Source: Pseudomonadota bacterium (GTDB lineage Bacteria > Pseudomonadota > Gammaproteobacteria > Halothiobacillales > Halothiobacillaceae). From it: DNA of 7,391 nt. Shown here piece after piece: positions 5,971 through 7,391 of this stretch. Location of the stretch: positions 1-7,391 of the forward strand of contig JAJYPA010000419.1 of NCBI GenBank assembly GCA_021795795.1. The letters run 5' to 3'. Under the pieces are notes generated by a model. That model made no database searches, was not told the origin of the DNA, and saw only the letters and a program-made list of their open reading frames with translations. A program made the position numbers and the translations under genes. Position 1 is the stretch's first letter, and each line of letters opens with the position of its first letter.

Positions 5971-6903
5971 TTAACTCCAAAAATCATAGAAATTGAACCA
6001 GTTATACGGTGCCAGATGACAATGATACTCAACTTCCTTGACATAATTTATCATGGCATTGCGGATAGCTTCTTCGCGACCCGCCGGTTCCACAGCGGTG
6101 AAATCGGCGATCTGTTTTAAAAATATTTCGTATTTCCCCGGGCCGGTATAGAGCCCCGCCATAAAAAACAACGGCCGCTGAAGAATCGCCGCGATGCGAA
6201 AAGTCCCACTGGGCCAATGTGCCATGTCTCCCAAAAAGCGAATAGGCTGTTTCCTCTCGGATCCCACGGACCGGTCACCTAGAAAACCCACTAACGCCCC
6301 TTTCCCGAGCTGCTCTTGAACACGCAGCATGGTGTCCGGGCGGCCCAGTGGGATAACCTGCGGTGGCGTGGTGGCTTTTATGCGGGATAGCGCGGTGTTT
6401 ATCTTCCTCGCGTTTTCCTCATACATGACCGCTACGATCGACAATCCCGGATATTGCTGTCCAACCGATCGCAAGACCTCGAAGCTACCCAAGTGGGCGC
6501 CGACCAGTAACGCGCCGCGCGCCTCCACAATCGCATGTTCCATTTCCTTGGACAGATGCGATTGTATGGTAAAGGAAGACACCTCATCACCGAGGAGATA
6601 AACCCTGTCGTGAATCGTTACCGCAAAAGTCAGGAAATGGCGATAGAGATCCCGGATCCGCACTGGACGACGCAGGATCCGGGCGAGGTAAAGCCTGGAG
6701 CCATACCGCGCCACCGGAGCGAAACACAGGAAATAAGCCGCGATAAGGCGTAACACCATATGAGCGGCACGCCTTCCCATCCGTTTTGAGATCCAGAGCA
6801 TCAGGCGAAGCAAAAAACGGCTTCCGCGCTCCGGTTTATGTAACCACTCGGCGTCGCTCCATGGATGCGCTGGCGTTATCGGATCTGTCAATGCGAGAGT
6901 CAC
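5971..6903 (-). CDS. LpxL/HtrB-type lysophospholipid acyltransferase
   Basis: A 310-residue member of the bacterial lauroyl/myristoyl acyltransferase family. The HX4E catalytic motif is intact as His137-Leu-Gly-Ser-Phe-Glu142 within GAHLGSFEVLR, and GFLGDRSVG (206-214) and FLGDMAHWPSGTFRIA (223-238) follow in the expected order. The C-terminal APYNWFNFYDFW is typical of the acyltransferases in APE clusters. It probably acts at the cytoplasmic face of the inner membrane, transferring an acyl or polyene chain to a lipid acceptor; the acceptor cannot be read from sequence. In some APE loci this domain is fused to a family 2 glycosyltransferase; here it stands alone, starting WSDAEWLHKPERGSRF. 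The start is a GTG at 6903 overlapping the dehydratase stop (GTGA) with no spaced Shine-Dalgarno, so translational coupling is likely. Confidence 0.92.
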   Translation of the reverse strand: MTLALTDPITPAHPWSDAEWLHKPERGSRFLLRLMLWISKRMGRRAAHMVLRLIAAYFLCFAPVARYGSRLYLARILRRPVRIRDLYRHFLTFAVTIHDRVYLLGDEVSSFTIQSHLSKEMEHAIVEARGALLVGAHLGSFEVLRSVGQQYPGLSIVAVMYEENARKINTALSRIKATTPPQVIPLGRPDTMLRVQEQLGKGALVGFLGDRSVGSERKQPIRFLGDMAHWPSGTFRIAAILQRPLFFMAGLYTGPGKYEIFLKQIADFTAVEPAGREEAIRNAMINYVKEVEYHCHLAPYNWFNFYDFWS

Positions 6904-7208
6904 TCCAGCAGGTTGCCGGAGAAATTACCCCCCGCCACCAAACGAGTACCCGCATGCATCTCGAATGTCATTCGTTTATCGTCCAACTCCGTCACACGGA
7001 GACGGAGCGACTCACCAGGCGGCACCGGGCTATGGAATTTCACGGTATCGAGACGGTATCCGGTAATGCGCATACCCATGGCGGTTTCCATTTCATAAAT
7101 AACCGTGTCAAGCAACAAAACACCGGGGACCATCGGATTTCCGGGGAAGTGTCCAACGAATACCGGGTGCCCCACCGGAATCATAAATTCATGTTCATGG
7201 CATTTCAT
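6900..7208 (-). CDS. ApeI-type hotdog 3-hydroxyacyl-ACP dehydratase
   Basis: A short, 102-residue single hotdog-fold protein with the FabZ/FabA signature GHFPGNPMVPGV (19-30), giving His20 as catalytic base. The acid partner, usually Glu in FabZ, is Asp34 in LLLDTVIYEM, as in FabA-like enzymes. A later block TVKFHSPVPPGESL (55-68) fits the second hotdog strand pair. It would dehydrate 3-hydroxyacyl-ACP to the conjugated enoyl-ACP during polyene elongation. The second dehydratase in the window, at 1-351, lacks the His motif, so the two probably form an ApeI:ApeP heterocomplex despite being in different blocks. It starts inside the end of the ligase gene (ATGA overlap) and ends in a GTGA overlap with the acyltransferase. 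Confidence 0.92.
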   Translation of the reverse strand: MKCHEHEFMIPVGHPVFVGHFPGNPMVPGVLLLDTVIYEMETAMGMRITGYRLDTVKFHSPVPPGESLRLRVTELDDKRMTFEMHAGTRLVAGGNFSGNLLE

Positions 7209-7391
7209 GGGCCTTTCTCCTCTCCGCGGATCCAGTCAGCCATCAGTGTTTTTAATGCCTCTCGTGGTATTTTTCCGGTGCCACTTCTCGGCAACCTGTC
7301 CACAAGCATTAATGGGCGAGGAACGAATACCGGGTCAATCTGCTGTTTGAGTAATGTATATATCGTTTGCACATCCAACCCTGGAGCGACC
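7205..7391 (-). CDS. AMP-forming aryl/acyl ligase, C-terminal fragment (ApeH type)
   Basis: I read this frame by hand. It is open from the right edge (first whole codon at 7390-7388) through 61 codons to the TGA at 7207-7205, so most of the protein lies outside. The fragment ends in the adenylate-forming ligase C-terminal subdomain: VFVPRPLMLVDRLPRSGTGK followed by IPREAL, where Lys of GTGKIPR is the conserved catalytic A10 lysine needed for adenylation. In APE clusters the ligase in this position activates an aromatic acid such as 4-hydroxybenzoate and loads it on the ACP. The substrate cannot be judged because the binding pocket is in the missing part. Confidence 0.85.
   Translation of the reverse strand, partial: VAPGLDVQTIYTLLKQQIDPVFVPRPLMLVDRLPRSGTGKIPREALKTLMADWIRGEEKGP
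7217..7221 (-). promoter_or_regulatory. Ribosome binding site of the ApeI-type dehydratase
   Basis: AGGAG on the minus strand lies 8 nt before the ATG at 7208, inside the 3' end of the ligase gene, as part of a purine-rich GGAGAGGAG. It is the clearest Shine-Dalgarno of any minus-strand gene in the window and fixes this start. Confidence 0.75.

Noticed and set aside
5865..6044. N-terminal extension of the LolA-like protein to an ATG at 6044.
   Set aside because: It would overlap the acyltransferase gene by 74 nt and place 60 unlike residues ahead of a clean signal peptide beginning at 5864.
1..7391. Search by eye for tRNA or rRNA genes, CRISPR arrays, insertion-sequence ends and attachment sites.
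   Set aside because: None was seen. The window is almost fully occupied by coding sequence, and there are no regularly spaced direct repeats or transposase-like frames.

Overview
This window looks like most of an aryl-polyene (APE)-type biosynthesis and export locus from a Gram-negative, probably proteobacterial, organism. Aryl polyenes are membrane-bound, carotenoid-like yellow pigments made by a dedicated type II fatty-acid-synthase-like machinery and displayed in the outer membrane. The assignment rests on recognisable protein families and motifs read directly from the translations: a ketosynthase with an intact Cys-His-His triad, a half-length chain-length factor, two different hotdog dehydratases, an acyl carrier protein with a GLDSID phosphopantetheine site, the C-terminus of an AMP-forming aryl/acyl ligase, an LpxL/HtrB-type acyltransferase with HX4E, a LolA-like periplasmic carrier and an RND/MMPL exporter. 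No species can be named from the sequence. The composition is moderately GC-rich, with one conspicuous AT-rich patch near 2355-2400.

Layout, right to left, because all genes but one are on the minus strand. The right block (7391 to 2932) runs: ligase C-terminus (cut by the window edge), dehydratase (ApeI type), acyltransferase, LolA-like carrier, MMPL exporter. Three of its four junctions are 4-nt stop/start overlaps (ATGA, GTGA, ATGA); the exception is a 106-nt gap before the LolA-like gene. The acyl carrier protein (2626-2889) is inserted next on the plus strand, convergent with the exporter. A divergent regulatory region (2362-2625) separates it from the left block (2361 to 1), also on the minus strand: ketosynthase, chain-length factor, and an ApeP-type dehydratase cut by the left edge.

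Proposed working order, from family knowledge: the ligase activates the aryl starter and loads it onto carrier protein; the ketosynthase/chain-length-factor pair extends it with malonyl units; a ketoreductase (not in this window) and the two-subunit dehydratase create the conjugated double bonds; the acyltransferase, LolA-like carrier and MMPL pump attach or move the product toward the outer membrane. Not seen here, although common in such loci, are a ketoreductase, a second ketosynthase, a second ACP, a thioesterase and a glycosyltransferase. Several of these may lie outside the window.

The least ordinary part is the 2362-2625 region. It has two overlapping, divergent promoter-like elements, a ketosynthase start codon only four bases from a TATAAT box (suggesting a leaderless mRNA), and an approximately 220-nt leader before the ACP gene that can form two mutually exclusive stems. 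The system as a whole is a known type; its arrangement and this leader are what merit a second look.
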